Assembly: GCA_025360785.1 (NCBI GenBank)
Contig: JANYBN010000127.1
Location: 1 to 64,000 of the forward strand
Direction of reading: 5' to 3'
DNA: 64,000 bases
DNA from: Geobacter sp.
Lineage (GTDB): Bacteria; Desulfobacterota; Desulfuromonadia; Geobacterales; Pseudopelobacteraceae
This document shows, in pieces, positions 1-9,357 of the stretch (position 1 is the stretch's first letter; each line of letters starts with the position of its first letter). The notes under the pieces are model-generated. The model made no database searches, was not told where the DNA came from, and worked only from the letters and a program-made list of their open reading frames with translations. The translations under genes and the position numbers were made by a program.

Positions 1-559
1 TGGTGCCGGATATTTTGTCGGCGGGGGTGCCCTGTTTTTCTGCGACGGCGATGTACATGCAGAGCAGGATGGCGGCGGTGGAGTTGATGGTCATGGAGGT
101 GGAGACCTTGTCGAGCGGGATGCCGTCGAAGAGGATTTCCATGTCGGCCAGTGAGTCGATGGCGACGCCGACTTTGCCGACTTCACCAAGGCTCATGCCG
201 GCGTCGGAGTCGTAGCCCATCTGGGTCGGCAGGTCGAAGGCGATGGAGAGCCCGGTCTGTCCGGCCGAGAGGAGGTATTTGTAGCGTTCGTTGGATTCTT
301 TGGCGGTGCCGAACCCGGCGTACTGGCGCATGGTCCAGAAACGGCCGCGGTACATGGTCGGCTGGACGCCGCGAGTGTAGGGGTATTCGCCCGGCAGGCC
401 GAGCTGTTCTTCGTAGCCGGGATAGTCGAAGCCGGGGGTGAAGCAGCGCTCCATCTCGATGTTAGAGGAGGTCAGGAACGGATCCATCCGCTCGGGTGAC
501 TTGGCGAGGCTTTTGGCTATTTTTTCATTCCACTTCTGTTTGCTGTCGTTGATGCTCAT
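1..559 (-). CDS. mcm: Methylmalonyl-CoA mutase large subunit, N-terminal part (cut by window edge)
   Basis: Not in the ORF track because it runs off the left edge; read directly from the minus strand. About 186 codons are visible, starting [14 protein letters not shown] and including the mutase N-terminal signatures [22 protein letters not shown] and [12 protein letters not shown]. The family uses adenosylcobalamin to interconvert succinyl-CoA and (R)-methylmalonyl-CoA; the cobalamin-binding C-terminus lies outside the window. A GAGGTG Shine-Dalgarno precedes the ATG. It follows a biotin carboxylase gene and a carboxyltransferase gene on the same strand, so it probably belongs to a propionyl-CoA/methylmalonyl-CoA/succinyl-CoA pathway. 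A terminator-like hairpin between it and the upstream gene may reduce its expression relative to the carboxylase. Confidence 0.93.
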   Translation of the reverse strand, partial: MSINDSKQKWNEKIAKSLAKSPERMDPFLTSSNIEMERCFTPGFDYPGYEEQLGLPGEYPYTRGVQPTMYRGRFWTMRQYAGFGTAKESNERYKYLLSAGQTGLSIAFDLPTQMGYDSDAGMSLGEVGKVGVAIDSLADMEILFDGIPLDKVSTSMTINSTAAILLCMYIAVAEKQGTPADKISGT

Positions 560-604
560 ATTGTTTACACCTCAAATAATAGATTTTTTACAAGGTTCAA
601 TTTT

Positions 605-647
605 CAAATAAAAAGCCAGGGGAGAAGAGACACTCCCCGCCCTGGCC
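605..647 (-). terminator. Terminator-like hairpin between the biotin carboxylase gene and the mutase gene
   Basis: On the minus strand GCCAGGG-CG-GGGAG pairs with CTCCCCTGGC, followed by TTTTTATTTG. It lies about 30 bases after the carboxylase stop and 45 bases before the mutase start, so it could be a full or partial terminator inside the operon. Confidence 0.7.
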
Positions 648-674
648 TTTGATTCATCGCCATTCTTTTTAATT

Positions 675-3554
675 TTACAGTACAGCCTTAAGATATTCAG
701 CTGTTCGCTCACGTTTTTCTTTTTCAATCGCCTTTGGATCGACTTCTACAAATTTCTCATCCGGAGTAATCTTGAAGAGCGGCTGCCCCTTCTGGACAAT
801 GGAACCATCGCCACTCTGGATAACAATCTTGTCGATCGTACCGGAGAATGTTGCCCGGACCGTATTGAACATCTTCATAACTTCGATGATATATAACGCC
901 TGCCCTTTCTCAAAATGCATACCCTCGTGTACGAAGGTAGGCAGACCAGGCGCTTCCTGACCGTAATACATACCGCCGCAGATCGCCACGACTTCATCGG
1001 CTTTCGTAGATGGAGGCGGAACCAGGATCTTTTTCATGCGCGCCTGCAACTCGGCGTCAAACAGGTAATCCGGGATTGTTACTTCAAGATCTTCTTCTAC
1101 CCGGAAATCCCAGAAGTTGGTTTTATCGGCAATCAGGAACAGCATCCCCAGCAGCTCTACTCCCGCTTCAAAACCGAAGTGCGATGCACGGATTTCTGCC
1201 CATAATTCAGTAGAATAGCCACCCTGCGGTTTCACTTTCTGCAGAATATCGTTCAGCTTGGCGTGATCATCCGGGCCGAGCTTGAATTTGTCGTTAAGAG
1301 TTGCGTAGAAGCTAAGGGCCTTCTGCAATACCTCGTTATCATGATTCCAGATAATTTCGGCTGCCGGTACGCTGGCACGATAGGTCATGTTCAGGTACTT
1401 GTACGTTTCATCGAGAATAATCAGCGGATTTTTGAGCCAGACGACCTGGCCCTTTTCCATTTTGAAGTTCTTCCGGTTGAGACTCAGCCAGCCTGACAGA
1501 AGGTGCGGATCGTTGATAAACTTTTCAATCGGGCGGGTTACCAGAGTCCCCTTGCGATCAAGAGTCTGCGACATGGCCTTGGCTACATCAGGTTGATCGG
1601 GGAACTGCTCACCCACCAGCTTGGCGTACTGTTTCTTCATCTGGATAAAGGCGAAAACCGGGTCAAGCTTACTGGCCTCTTCCTTCAGCAGTCCGATCAG
1701 AGTCAGATACGGCACGACAAAGCGGGTGGTCGGTTTGGCCATAACATTATAGCCAAGGAACCAGTTGACCAGCCCGTAATGAAATTCCAGATTGGTACCG
1801 AGATCGTTGCCCCGCAGAGTTGTATGGCATAATACCTTTGACATCTGCTGGTAACTTTCAAGCCGGTCGTTCCCTTTGGTGAGGAGCAGGGCGATGTTTG
1901 AGTCGTATGCCCCGGCAACGCGGTAGCGCATGAACATGTCAGTATCGGGATTTACCAGGCAGATGCCCTGGTCATCGCGAATTTCACCCTCAATCGGCTT
2001 GGACCAGTAGCGGATCAAGCCACCGGCATGCGGTGAAAGCGAGGCATCGGTTGCATTCAGACGGGCTTCGGCAGATGCGTTGAAGCGTACGAACCGCTCC
2101 GGCTTGGGAAGACGTCCCTTGTGACGGGCGATAAGCGCCATCGCTTCGACCAGCGACTCAACAATGAAAAAGTCATTTTTATTCTTGGGGTTGGTGAATT
2201 TGAGGCTATAGCAGAGCTCGGTAACACGATGCTCAACCTGGATGCGGGTGTTGACCTCCATAAAGTAGTGACGGTCGCGGTCGACAATGCACTCAAAAGT
2301 TGAAGCAGAGTCGAGTCCGACAGCCTGCCCAAAACGCGCCGACTCCTCCTCCATACGTTTAAGCACTTTCAGGTCGCTCTCAAGAGCCTTGACTTCGGCT
2401 TTGCGCCCGGCTTTTTTGGCGCTTTCAATAGCCGTCATCAACCCTTCCTGCGTAACAGAAACCTCCAGCAGTTTCTGCTCATGCATCTGCAGCGAACAGT
2501 CGCGGCCACCCAGCGAGATGCACCACTCGCCATTGCCGAGCAACTGAATTTCATTGTGACGGGTCTGCTCAATATTCAATTCAACAAGTACGTTTTTATT
2601 GTCGCCGACACCGTTGGCCTTTACTTCGTTCAGGACCTCACGCACCAGCGTTGGAGCTTCGGCTGCTGCAGCAGTAATCTGCTTGTCGGTCGCTTTCTTG
2701 AGGGTAAGAAGCGAGCCCCCCAGAATACGCTGCCCCTTGCCGCCGCCACCACCGATCGCCTTGATGCGGAAGCGACTCTGCGGGAATTTTTTAAACAGTT
2801 CCACTACTTCTGACTGAACCTGAGCACACAGCTCTTCGATCGAGAAGAGGTCGATACCTTTGCGATATGACGCCATCAGGATGTAATCAGCCAGTACTTC
2901 AACTTCGATTTTCTTGTCGTTAAGAACTTTGCTGTCGCAATCAAGCCCCTCGGCACCGGCCAGTTTGACCAGCTTTTCGCGGGTAGGGAATTTTTTCAGC
3001 AGGGTCAGCGCCGTTATGTTGTTGATACCGGGGGTAACACTTACGTTCACCGCCAGAGCGGTCCTTTTGGCCTCATCCTTTTTCCCGGCCTTGGCCTGTG
3101 TTGACGCACATGGACCGATAAATTTAAGCCCGGCATTTTCAATCGTGGCAACAAACTCTTCGTCTTCCGCCATGAAGCCGTACCCGGCAAACACAGAATC
3201 ATAGCCGTTATCCTTGGCTATCTTGATAATCTGGTTCATACGCTCGACGCGCTCTTCTTTGCTGGCGCCGCTGTAGTCTGGCACCCGATGAACACGGGTC
3301 GAATCGGTCAGTTGGCGCAATTCAGGAGCCAGGGCGTTTGGATAGACAATCGAATCTTTCTCTGACAACAGGATCCCGAAATGGGTGATGCCCATCTCGG
3401 CGTAAACATCCATGGCCTCTTTGCGGATCGGGCCACGGCAGACGATCAAAGGCTTTAAATCCTCACTGGCGAACGAGCGGACCCATTCGGATTGTGACAG
3501 GTTCAAACGGCGATCTCGGTGAATCAGCGGATTGTGTTTGTAGTAATCAGTCAT
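675..3554 (-). CDS. Biotin-dependent acyl-CoA carboxylase, fused biotin carboxylase and biotin carboxyl carrier (propionyl-CoA carboxylase alpha-like)
   Basis: 959 aa. ATP-dependent carboxylation of the enzyme's own biotin, which the carboxyltransferase encoded just upstream then uses. The ATP-grasp glycine loop (IKAIGGGGGKGQRI) is near residues 265-277, the biotin carboxylase motif EVNTRIQVEHRVTE near 433-446, and a C-terminal biotinyl domain carries EVMKMFN with the biotinylated lysine at about 894. Typical alpha subunits are about 500-670 aa. This one is much longer, with roughly 60-75 extra residues before the glycine loop and a long region of about 300 residues between the two domains. 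A GGAG SD precedes the ATG. The mutase next door favours propionyl-CoA as substrate, but acetyl-CoA or another acyl-CoA cannot be excluded from sequence alone. Confidence 0.88.
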   Translation of the reverse strand: MTDYYKHNPLIHRDRRLNLSQSEWVRSFASEDLKPLIVCRGPIRKEAMDVYAEMGITHFGILLSEKDSIVYPNALAPELRQLTDSTRVHRVPDYSGASKEERVERMNQIIKIAKDNGYDSVFAGYGFMAEDEEFVATIENAGLKFIGPCASTQAKAGKKDEAKRTALAVNVSVTPGINNITALTLLKKFPTREKLVKLAGAEGLDCDSKVLNDKKIEVEVLADYILMASYRKGIDLFSIEELCAQVQSEVVELFKKFPQSRFRIKAIGGGGGKGQRILGGSLLTLKKATDKQITAAAAEAPTLVREVLNEVKANGVGDNKNVLVELNIEQTRHNEIQLLGNGEWCISLGGRDCSLQMHEQKLLEVSVTQEGLMTAIESAKKAGRKAEVKALESDLKVLKRMEEESARFGQAVGLDSASTFECIVDRDRHYFMEVNTRIQVEHRVTELCYSLKFTNPKNKNDFFIVESLVEAMALIARHKGRLPKPERFVRFNASAEARLNATDASLSPHAGGLIRYWSKPIEGEIRDDQGICLVNPDTDMFMRYRVAGAYDSNIALLLTKGNDRLESYQQMSKVLCHTTLRGNDLGTNLEFHYGLVNWFLGYNVMAKPTTRFVVPYLTLIGLLKEEASKLDPVFAFIQMKKQYAKLVGEQFPDQPDVAKAMSQTLDRKGTLVTRPIEKFINDPHLLSGWLSLNRKNFKMEKGQVVWLKNPLIILDETYKYLNMTYRASVPAAEIIWNHDNEVLQKALSFYATLNDKFKLGPDDHAKLNDILQKVKPQGGYSTELWAEIRASHFGFEAGVELLGMLFLIADKTNFWDFRVEEDLEVTIPDYLFDAELQARMKKILVPPPSTKADEVVAICGGMYYGQEAPGLPTFVHEGMHFEKGQALYIIEVMKMFNTVRATFSGTIDKIVIQSGDGSIVQKGQPLFKITPDEKFVEVDPKAIEKEKRERTAEYLKAVL

Positions 3555-3602
3555 TGCTATATATCTCCAATCTTCGTCGGATAGTAGGGTTCGGTTTTTG
3601 CC

Positions 3603-5327
3603 TTAGTGGAACTCTCTCTGTATGCCACCCATTGGAGATGGCTTGTAATGGCGCAGGAAGAAGTTCATATTTTCGCCCAGTACCTTGCGCAAATCAGTAG
3701 GCATTACGATCGAAGAGATCGAGCCGAGTGCCAGACCTTCTCTCGGGTTCATCAGTTCTTTTTCGTACCTGGTGTTAAGTACGGCCTCTTGCAGCTTCAG
3801 CCACTCGCTGGCTTCTTTTTCGGCATCTTTCTTGGCATCATCACCATTCATACCGGCTGCAATACGCTCTTTGGTCCCGTTTTTAGCCATATCGCCTGCG
3901 GTCCCACGGATTTTGCGCATTTCATCCTTATAGACGAATTCTTTACCAGCCGGCCCCATAACCGCAAGACGGGTGGTAGGAAGCGCCAGCACCAGGTCAG
4001 CGCCGGTAGGATAGTTGTTGTAGGATGCATAGGCGCCGCCGTAAGCGTTGCGCAGAATCAGCAGGATACGTGGCGTGCGAACATCGACGATGGAATCCAG
4101 CATCGAGCGACCAGCCTGGACGATGCCGCGTGACTCCTGCTCACGACCGGGCAGAAAACCGGTGGTGTCTTCCATGAAGATGATCGGGATGTTGTAGATA
4201 TTGCAAAAACGTACAAAACGGGCGATTTTGACCGCTGAATCGCAGTCGATCTGGCCGGAGGATACGGCGCTGTTGTTAGCGCAGAAGCCGACGACATTGC
4301 CATCCAGACGACCAAATGCGGTCACTACCTCACGGGCACGGTCGGGCTGCAGCTCGAAGTAATCACCATGATCACAGATCTGCTGAATAATGATCGAAAC
4401 GTCAAATGGAGTATTGAAACCGGTCGGCGAGTTGAAAGCTTTTTTAAGCAGGGTGTTGATCTCCCAGGTCTTCCGGTCAAGCGGGTCGCTGGTCTTTTGA
4501 TATGGCGCCATCACGCTGTTGTTGTCCGGAATGTAGGAGAGCAGCCGCAGCGCGGTACGCAGGGCGGCAACTTCGTCATCAACTGTCAGATCGGCAACGC
4601 CTGATTTACCGTGAACCCTGGGTCCACCCAGCTCCTCCGGTGTAATATCCTCACCTAATACTGATTTGACGACCCCAGGGCCGGTCAGACCGAAAAAGGT
4701 GTCTTGTGGCTGAATCAGGAAACTACCCTGACGCGGTAGATAGCTGCCTCCACCGGCATTAAAGCCGAACATGCACATGATGGATGGCACAACGCCACTG
4801 ATTTTGCGCAGCGCCGTAAAGGCTTCAGCGTAACCGTCGAGACCGCCGACACCGGCAGGAACAAAGGCACCGGCGCTGTCGTTCATGCCGATAACCGGTA
4901 TACCCTTTTCACCAGCCATATTGAAAAGCTTGGCGAGCTTGCTGCCGTTTGTCGCATCGATTGAGCCGGCGCGGACGGTAAAGTCATGCCCGTAAATAGC
5001 GACATCACGGCCATCCACGTTGATAATTCCGGTAACCAGAGAAGCTCCGTCCAGATTTTTACCCCAGTTTTGAAAGAGGATATTCGGCTGGCTGGCAGTC
5101 AAGGTGCGAATACGTTCCCAGACGGTCATACGCTTCTTGAAGTGCTGCTTCTCGATCTGATCAATGCTGACCGAATGTATCGGGCGCTGAATCAGGTCAT
5201 GACCTGCCTGCATGGCTTCTTCGTAGCCACCCTTTTTCCCTGGGATTTCCCCGGGAATCGTGAATTCAAGAGTTTCAGCCGGCGCGAACGGGTTTTTCAG
5301 TGATGGTTTAATTGCAGTTTTTGACAT
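3603..5327 (-). CDS. Acyl-CoA carboxylase carboxyltransferase subunit (propionyl-CoA carboxylase beta / MmdA family)
   Basis: 574 aa from the second ATG (MSKTAIKPS). I chose this over the track's ATG nine bases upstream because the AAGG SD is well spaced only for the second one. It shows the crotonase-fold carboxyltransferase signatures [35 protein letters not shown], and in the C-terminal half [15 protein letters not shown] and [12 protein letters not shown]. It transfers CO2 from carboxybiotin to the acyl-CoA, pairing with the 959-aa carboxylase gene that starts about 50 bases downstream. Gene order regulator, carboxyltransferase, carboxylase, mutase argues for a propionyl-CoA carboxylase. 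A decarboxylase or transcarboxylase role for this subunit family is the main alternative. Confidence 0.9.
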   Translation of the reverse strand: MSKTAIKPSLKNPFAPAETLEFTIPGEIPGKKGGYEEAMQAGHDLIQRPIHSVSIDQIEKQHFKKRMTVWERIRTLTASQPNILFQNWGKNLDGASLVTGIINVDGRDVAIYGHDFTVRAGSIDATNGSKLAKLFNMAGEKGIPVIGMNDSAGAFVPAGVGGLDGYAEAFTALRKISGVVPSIMCMFGFNAGGGSYLPRQGSFLIQPQDTFFGLTGPGVVKSVLGEDITPEELGGPRVHGKSGVADLTVDDEVAALRTALRLLSYIPDNNSVMAPYQKTSDPLDRKTWEINTLLKKAFNSPTGFNTPFDVSIIIQQICDHGDYFELQPDRAREVVTAFGRLDGNVVGFCANNSAVSSGQIDCDSAVKIARFVRFCNIYNIPIIFMEDTTGFLPGREQESRGIVQAGRSMLDSIVDVRTPRILLILRNAYGGAYASYNNYPTGADLVLALPTTRLAVMGPAGKEFVYKDEMRKIRGTAGDMAKNGTKERIAAGMNGDDAKKDAEKEASEWLKLQEAVLNTRYEKELMNPREGLALGSISSIVMPTDLRKVLGENMNFFLRHYKPSPMGGIQREFH

Positions 5328-5385
5328 CTTCGCCATCCTTCCAGTTTAATGTATATCAACAACCTGAGTTGGTTTTGCTGTGAGT

Positions 5386-5949
5386 TTATCGTGTTACGAC
5401 AGCCAGCACCTTTACTTCTGAGCCATCTCTAGAAAGCAGACGGTGCTTCAATGATGAATCAAAATATACGCAGTCACCCTCATCCAGAACAATACGCTTT
5501 TCATCAAGAACAAGTTCCGCAGTTCCGCTCATGATGAAGAGAAACTCTTCACCGTCATGGCTGTAGGTGTTTTCTTCAAGCGCTTTTTCGGTGATGGAAA
5601 GCAGAAATGGTTCCATCTTCTTGTTTTGTTTGTGGAATGAAAGCGATTCGTAGGAATAGCCCTGGCTGGTTCCTGCTTTGGAGATAACGCGTGGGATCGA
5701 TTTTCGTTCGTTGGCTCTGACGACTTCAAAGCGGCATTCCTCTTCATCTTCGGTGAAGAATATGCCGATTTTTACATCAAAGAACTTAGCGATTCTGGAG
5801 AGTGTGGCAATCGGAGGTGAAACATTATTATTCTCGATTTGAGAAATGAGGGCAGGAGAAAACCCCGTCTCCTTGGCAACAGCCTGGAGAGTCAGTTTTT
5901 TTGAAAGGCGGAGCTTCTTGATTTTAGCCCCAATGTTGAATTCGCGCAT
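5386..5949 (-). CDS. XRE-family transcriptional regulator with C-terminal cupin domain
   Basis: 187 aa. An N-terminal helix-turn-helix of the lambda-repressor/XRE type (about residues 8-63, with KKLTLQAVAKETGFSPALIS) is followed by a cupin_2 beta-barrel (about 110-185, with EEFLFIMSGTAELVLDE and DCVYFDSSLKHR). Proteins of this plan usually sense a small ligand through the cupin. It is the first gene of the minus-strand carboxylase-mutase unit, 50 bases before the carboxyltransferase, so local control of that operon is the likely job. A ten-base palindrome lies across its own promoter, which suggests autoregulation. The ligand is not evident; an acyl-CoA or fatty acid would fit the neighbours but is inference. 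Confidence 0.88.
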   Translation of the reverse strand: MREFNIGAKIKKLRLSKKLTLQAVAKETGFSPALISQIENNNVSPPIATLSRIAKFFDVKIGIFFTEDEEECRFEVVRANERKSIPRVISKAGTSQGYSYESLSFHKQNKKMEPFLLSITEKALEENTYSHDGEEFLFIMSGTAELVLDEKRIVLDEGDCVYFDSSLKHRLLSRDGSEVKVLAVVTR

Positions 5950-5993
5950 CCAAACCCCTGGCTACAAAAGTAAAACTCAGTTTCCGTGCGGGG

Positions 5994-6022
5994 TTTGTAT
6001 ACAATTTGCTTTACAATGTCAA
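5994..6022 (-). promoter_or_regulatory. Promoter with palindromic operator upstream of the XRE-cupin regulator
   Basis: On the minus strand TTGACA (6017-6022) is followed after 17 bases by TACAAA (5994-5999), or after 15 by TATACA. The perfect palindrome TTGTATACAA (5995-6004) overlaps the -10 region, a natural position for a repressor site. Its assignment to the adjacent XRE protein is inference from position. Confidence 0.55.
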
Positions 6023-6096
6023 TAAAATTCCTTCAGCACAGATCAAATAACAACAGGCTGAATAAATTCAGTTTTATTGATATTAAAATTAATAAC

Positions 6097-7377
6097 TCAC
6101 TGTTTGAGTCTGCGCGCCAACAGTTGAAGGGTATGAACTACCTCAACATTCGAACCGTGCTGTTTGAGGCCGTCGGAGAGCTGCATCATGCAGCCGGGAC
6201 AACCGGTTGCAACGGCCTTGGCACCGGTTGCAATAATAGCTTCGCTCTTAACATCATTGATGTTCATGGAGGAGTCGTAGTGATAGACATTGAAAGTACC
6301 ACCCAGTCCGCAGCATTTGTCAGCCCCTTCCATTTCAACCAGCTCAACCCCTGGAGTCGCCTGCAACAGCTCACGCGGCTGTTTTGTTATACCGCGTGTA
6401 CGGAGATGACACGGGTCGTGATAGGTTATGCGGATATCTTCGCCGCCGCCGGTCTCAGCCGGATCAAGTCCCAGCTGCCGCAGCAACTGTGACGCATCGA
6501 CCGTCTTTTTCGCAAGAGCATCAAGGCGTTCACGCAACTCCGGATTGCGCTTTCCCACCACAAGCGGATACAGACGATGCAGGGCGCCGCCGCAGGTAGC
6601 GCACGCGCTCATGACATAATCCACCTCATATTTTTCAAATTCTTCCAGATTTTTTTCAGCCAGATCGCGCACAGTTGTGAGATCGCCGCCCGACATACCA
6701 GGCAGTCCGCAGCACTGCTGCCCCTTGGGGATGATGATCGTACAGCCGAGATGACGGAACAGCGCCAGAGCGGCCTCGCCGACATCGGTATAGACAAAGT
6801 TGGTCATACAGCCGACAAAAAAAGCGATGCGCGGCTTGCCCGGTTCGCCCGGTATGACTTCGGGATGCTGATCGATAAAACTGTTTTTGGCTATTTCGGG
6901 GATAAAGCGTGTATTGCCAATGAACGGCACCGGAAAACGCAGGCGTAGACCGGACGTTTCCGGAACCTTTTTGAAGAAGAGCGGGCCTAACAATGAGGCC
7001 ATCTTTGCCCCCATCTTCATGCGGCTTCTGTTCTTGATTACCTGGCCGACAGCGGCATGGAAAGTGGTCAGACCACGTTTCTGCGCCAGAGACTCACGTG
7101 CGGCGATAACGATCTCGTCGGTCGGAACATCGTTGGGACATTTCTCCACGCAACTGCCGCAGAGCAGGCATTTGGACATCGCCAGATAAGTCTGGTCGTC
7201 AAGCTCGATATCGTCGGCCAACACATGCTGGGCCAGCGCCACTTTGCCACGGGCCACCGCCGGCTCACGCTGAAATGTAGCGAACGCCGGGCAGTTGGTA
7301 CGACAGGCGCCGCATTTGACACATTTTTTCAGCTGGTCTTCAACCCGTTTGAGGGGATCGATGTTTTCAGTAGTCAT
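6097..7377 (-). CDS. Fe-S oxidoreductase subunit with paired CCG domains (GlcF / lactate-glycolate oxidase family)
   Basis: 426 aa. Two N-terminal 4Fe-4S ferredoxin motifs, CVKCGACRTNCP (about 19-30) and CLLCGSCVEKCP (about 70-81), are followed by two cysteine-rich CCG domains (CCGLPG with CATCGG, then CCGLGG with CPGC). This is the GlcF-type plan, which carries electrons from a flavin (GlcD-like) subunit towards quinone or a heterodisulfide-like centre. A GlcD-like flavoprotein gene is in this window but about 42 kb away, so partnership is possible and not shown. An AAGGA SD lies seven bases before the ATG. The substrate (glycolate, lactate or another 2-hydroxyacid) cannot be read from this subunit. 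Confidence 0.87.
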   Translation of the reverse strand: MTTENIDPLKRVEDQLKKCVKCGACRTNCPAFATFQREPAVARGKVALAQHVLADDIELDDQTYLAMSKCLLCGSCVEKCPNDVPTDEIVIAARESLAQKRGLTTFHAAVGQVIKNRSRMKMGAKMASLLGPLFFKKVPETSGLRLRFPVPFIGNTRFIPEIAKNSFIDQHPEVIPGEPGKPRIAFFVGCMTNFVYTDVGEAALALFRHLGCTIIIPKGQQCCGLPGMSGGDLTTVRDLAEKNLEEFEKYEVDYVMSACATCGGALHRLYPLVVGKRNPELRERLDALAKKTVDASQLLRQLGLDPAETGGGEDIRITYHDPCHLRTRGITKQPRELLQATPGVELVEMEGADKCCGLGGTFNVYHYDSSMNINDVKSEAIIATGAKAVATGCPGCMMQLSDGLKQHGSNVEVVHTLQLLARRLKQ

Positions 7378-7464
7378 TCAAAATCCTTCTTAAGGCGGAG
7401 TAACAAGGAAACAACACATATTTCTATAGTAAACAAAGAGACCCGTGGATTTCAAGTTGTTTAA

Positions 7465-8802
7465 TCAAGAATTCTGAGCCACCAGATGTGTTCTCCACTC
7501 TTCCAGTGACTCAAGCGCTCGTTCCGCCAGTTTCTGACGCCGTTCCTTCTTCTTGATCTTCCCCGGCAAGGCTGGGAAAAGGCCGTAATTTACATTCATC
7601 GGCTGGAAATGTTTTACGTCCGCATTGGTAATATGGTGCATCAGGGCGCCCAGGGCGGTTTCCGGCGACGGCACCGCAATCGGTTTGCCCTGTACATATT
7701 CAACAGCGGCGATACCGGCCAGAAAACCACTGGCTGCCGATTCCACATAACCTTCCACGCCAGTGATCTGACCGGCAAAGAAGATGCGCGGATCGCTCTT
7801 CAGCTGCTGGGTTGCTTCCAGCAGAGCCGGAGAGTTGATAAAGGTATTGCGGTGCATCGAACCGAGACGGACGAACTCGACATTTTCAAGCCCCGGAATC
7901 ATCCGGAAGATGCGGCGCTGTTCAGGCCAGGTCAGCTTGGTCTGAAACCCGACCAGGTTATACATGGTTTTCTCCCGGTTTTCGGCACGCAACTGAATAA
8001 CGGCATGCGCCTCGTGGCCGGTATTTGGATCGATCAGGCCGACCGGCTTCATCGGCCCGAAACGGAGTGTCTCCACGCCGCGCGACGCCAGCTCCTCCAC
8101 CGGCATGCACCCTTCGAAGTGGACAACCTTCTCAAAATCCCGCGCCGGCACCTTCTCGCCACTATTCAAAGCTTCGATAAACCGCAGGTATTCTTCCTCG
8201 TTCAGCGGACAGTTGAGATAGTCATCGCCGTCACCCTTGCCGTAACGCGAGGCGGCAAATACCTTGGACATGTCAAGTGAATCGAATGCCACAATCGGAG
8301 CGATGGCATCATAGAAATAGAGGCGATCACCGGTCAGATCAGACAGCGACACCGCCAGCGCATCACTTGTCAGCGGCCCGGAGGCAATGACAACGATCCC
8401 TTCAGCCGGAATTGCCGTTGTCTCGCTCCGTTCGATCCGGATCAGAGGATGAGATTCTATCTTGGCGGTAACATAATCGGAAAAAAGCTTACGATCAACC
8501 GCCAGAGCGCCACCGGCCGGGACAGAAGTAGCCTCGGCAGCCTCGATAGTCAGAGAACCACAACGACGCAGCTCCTCTTTTAGCAACCCCACGGCATTAT
8601 CAAGCGAGATGCCGCGCAGGGAGTTGGAGCAAACCAGCTCCGCCAGACCGGGCAGCTCGTGAGCAGGCGAGAACTTTACAGGTTTCATTTCGTGGAGGAC
8701 AACGTTGATGCCGCGCTGGGCGGCCTGCCATGTGGCTTCGCAGCCGGCAAGGCCGCCGCCGATGATGGTGATGTGATTTTGTGGTTCGATGTTATTTGGC
8801 AA
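7465..8802 (-). CDS. trmFO: Methylenetetrahydrofolate--tRNA-(uracil-5-)-methyltransferase TrmFO
   Basis: 445 aa, the usual length. It makes m5U54 in the tRNA T-loop using methylene-THF and FADH2. The N-terminal FAD-binding loop reads [19 protein letters not shown], followed by the family segment [29 protein letters not shown]; near the C-terminus [18 protein letters not shown] is characteristic of GidA-related proteins. The start is a TTG (TTG CCA AAT AAC) with AGGAG six bases upstream; no better start lies nearby. It is followed on the same strand by the GlcF-like gene after a gap of about 90 bases. Confidence 0.95.
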   Translation of the reverse strand: MPNNIEPQNHITIIGGGLAGCEATWQAAQRGINVVLHEMKPVKFSPAHELPGLAELVCSNSLRGISLDNAVGLLKEELRRCGSLTIEAAEATSVPAGGALAVDRKLFSDYVTAKIESHPLIRIERSETTAIPAEGIVVIASGPLTSDALAVSLSDLTGDRLYFYDAIAPIVAFDSLDMSKVFAASRYGKGDGDDYLNCPLNEEEYLRFIEALNSGEKVPARDFEKVVHFEGCMPVEELASRGVETLRFGPMKPVGLIDPNTGHEAHAVIQLRAENREKTMYNLVGFQTKLTWPEQRRIFRMIPGLENVEFVRLGSMHRNTFINSPALLEATQQLKSDPRIFFAGQITGVEGYVESAASGFLAGIAAVEYVQGKPIAVPSPETALGALMHHITNADVKHFQPMNVNYGLFPALPGKIKKKERRQKLAERALESLEEWRTHLVAQNS

Positions 8803-9090
8803 AGGGTTCTCCTGATGCTTCGTTATAATTTATGTTCATTGCGCACTATATCAGTTCTCCAGAACAAACAAAGGACATTATCAATATCTTTTCCTCAATA
8901 AAACATATCCTATGGACTTACTCATGCCTGTAATAGCGATTACAATGCGTTTAATTTACAACTAATATTAAACGCGACAACCACACTACTTGCTTTAAAT
9001 TTTAGCAAGTTAACCAACCGACAATTTCTAATAACAGTTTAGACCCGTTTAAATTTTATTCAGAAGATGAAATTTAAACGGCATAAACTT
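8803..9090. other. AT-rich intergenic region with a 12-bp inverted repeat
   Basis: No convincing gene is visible. The stretch is noticeably AT-rich. It contains a perfect inverted repeat, CCGTTTAAATTT (9045-9056) and AAATTTAAACGG (9070-9081), with a 13-base loop, just beyond the end of a small minus-strand reading frame. There is no T-run, so it is not a classic intrinsic terminator. Confidence 0.5.
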
Positions 9091-9198
9091 TTAGCTCCTT
9101 GCCGCCTCTTCCAATGCAGCATCCATTTTATCTACATGCAGGCGTATCAATTCATCCTGTATCGCAATTGCACGATTTATTAAAGTTTCAACGTCCAT
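9091..9198 (-). pseudogene. Short coding-like fragment, possible gene remnant (35 aa)
   Basis: Minus-strand frame MDVETLINRAIAIQDE... ending EEAARS-stop. The composition looks like a helical protein C-terminus, and the same frame stays open and protein-like upstream (ILRHADL) until it meets a REP-like palindromic repeat. There is no Shine-Dalgarno before the ATG. I read this as the tail of a decayed gene and not an intact one; the family is not recognised. Confidence 0.3.
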
Positions 9199-9248
9199 CA
9201 AATCTGCATGTCGCAAAATATCCAGAGTAAACCTGGAAAGACAAAAAG

Positions 9249-9293
9249 CCCCCTCATCCGCCCTTCGGGCACCTTCTCCCTTGGGGAGAAGGG
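9249..9293. repeat. REP-like palindromic element
   Basis: The sequence has two nested palindromes, GCCCTTCGGGC and CCTTCTCCC-TT-GGGGAGAAGG. Its look matches the short palindromic repeats scattered through many proteobacterial genomes. Only this copy is seen in the window. Confidence 0.6.
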
Positions 9294-9295
9294 AA

Positions 9296-9327
9296 TAAAA
9301 AAGGACAGTGCCGAAGCGCTGTCCTTT
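9296..9327 (-). terminator. Intrinsic terminator of topA
   Basis: On the minus strand AAAGGACAG-CGCTTCGGCA-CTGTCCTTTTTT forms a strong hairpin ending in a six-T run, about 30 bases after the topA stop. The stem is symmetrical enough to work in both directions. Confidence 0.85.
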
Positions 9328-9357
9328 TGCACAACCTTTATGAAACCGTCCGCTCTA

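Noticed and set aside
7609-8280. 223-aa plus-strand ORF inside trmFO
   Set aside because: Antisense shadow; trmFO on the other strand is complete and conserved.
8822-8852. Possible fifth copy of the repeat (GTTCATTGCGCACTATATC)
   Set aside because: Only a loose match to CTTCATTAACGCACTTATCC with several changes, no 5' arm and no link to a stop codon.
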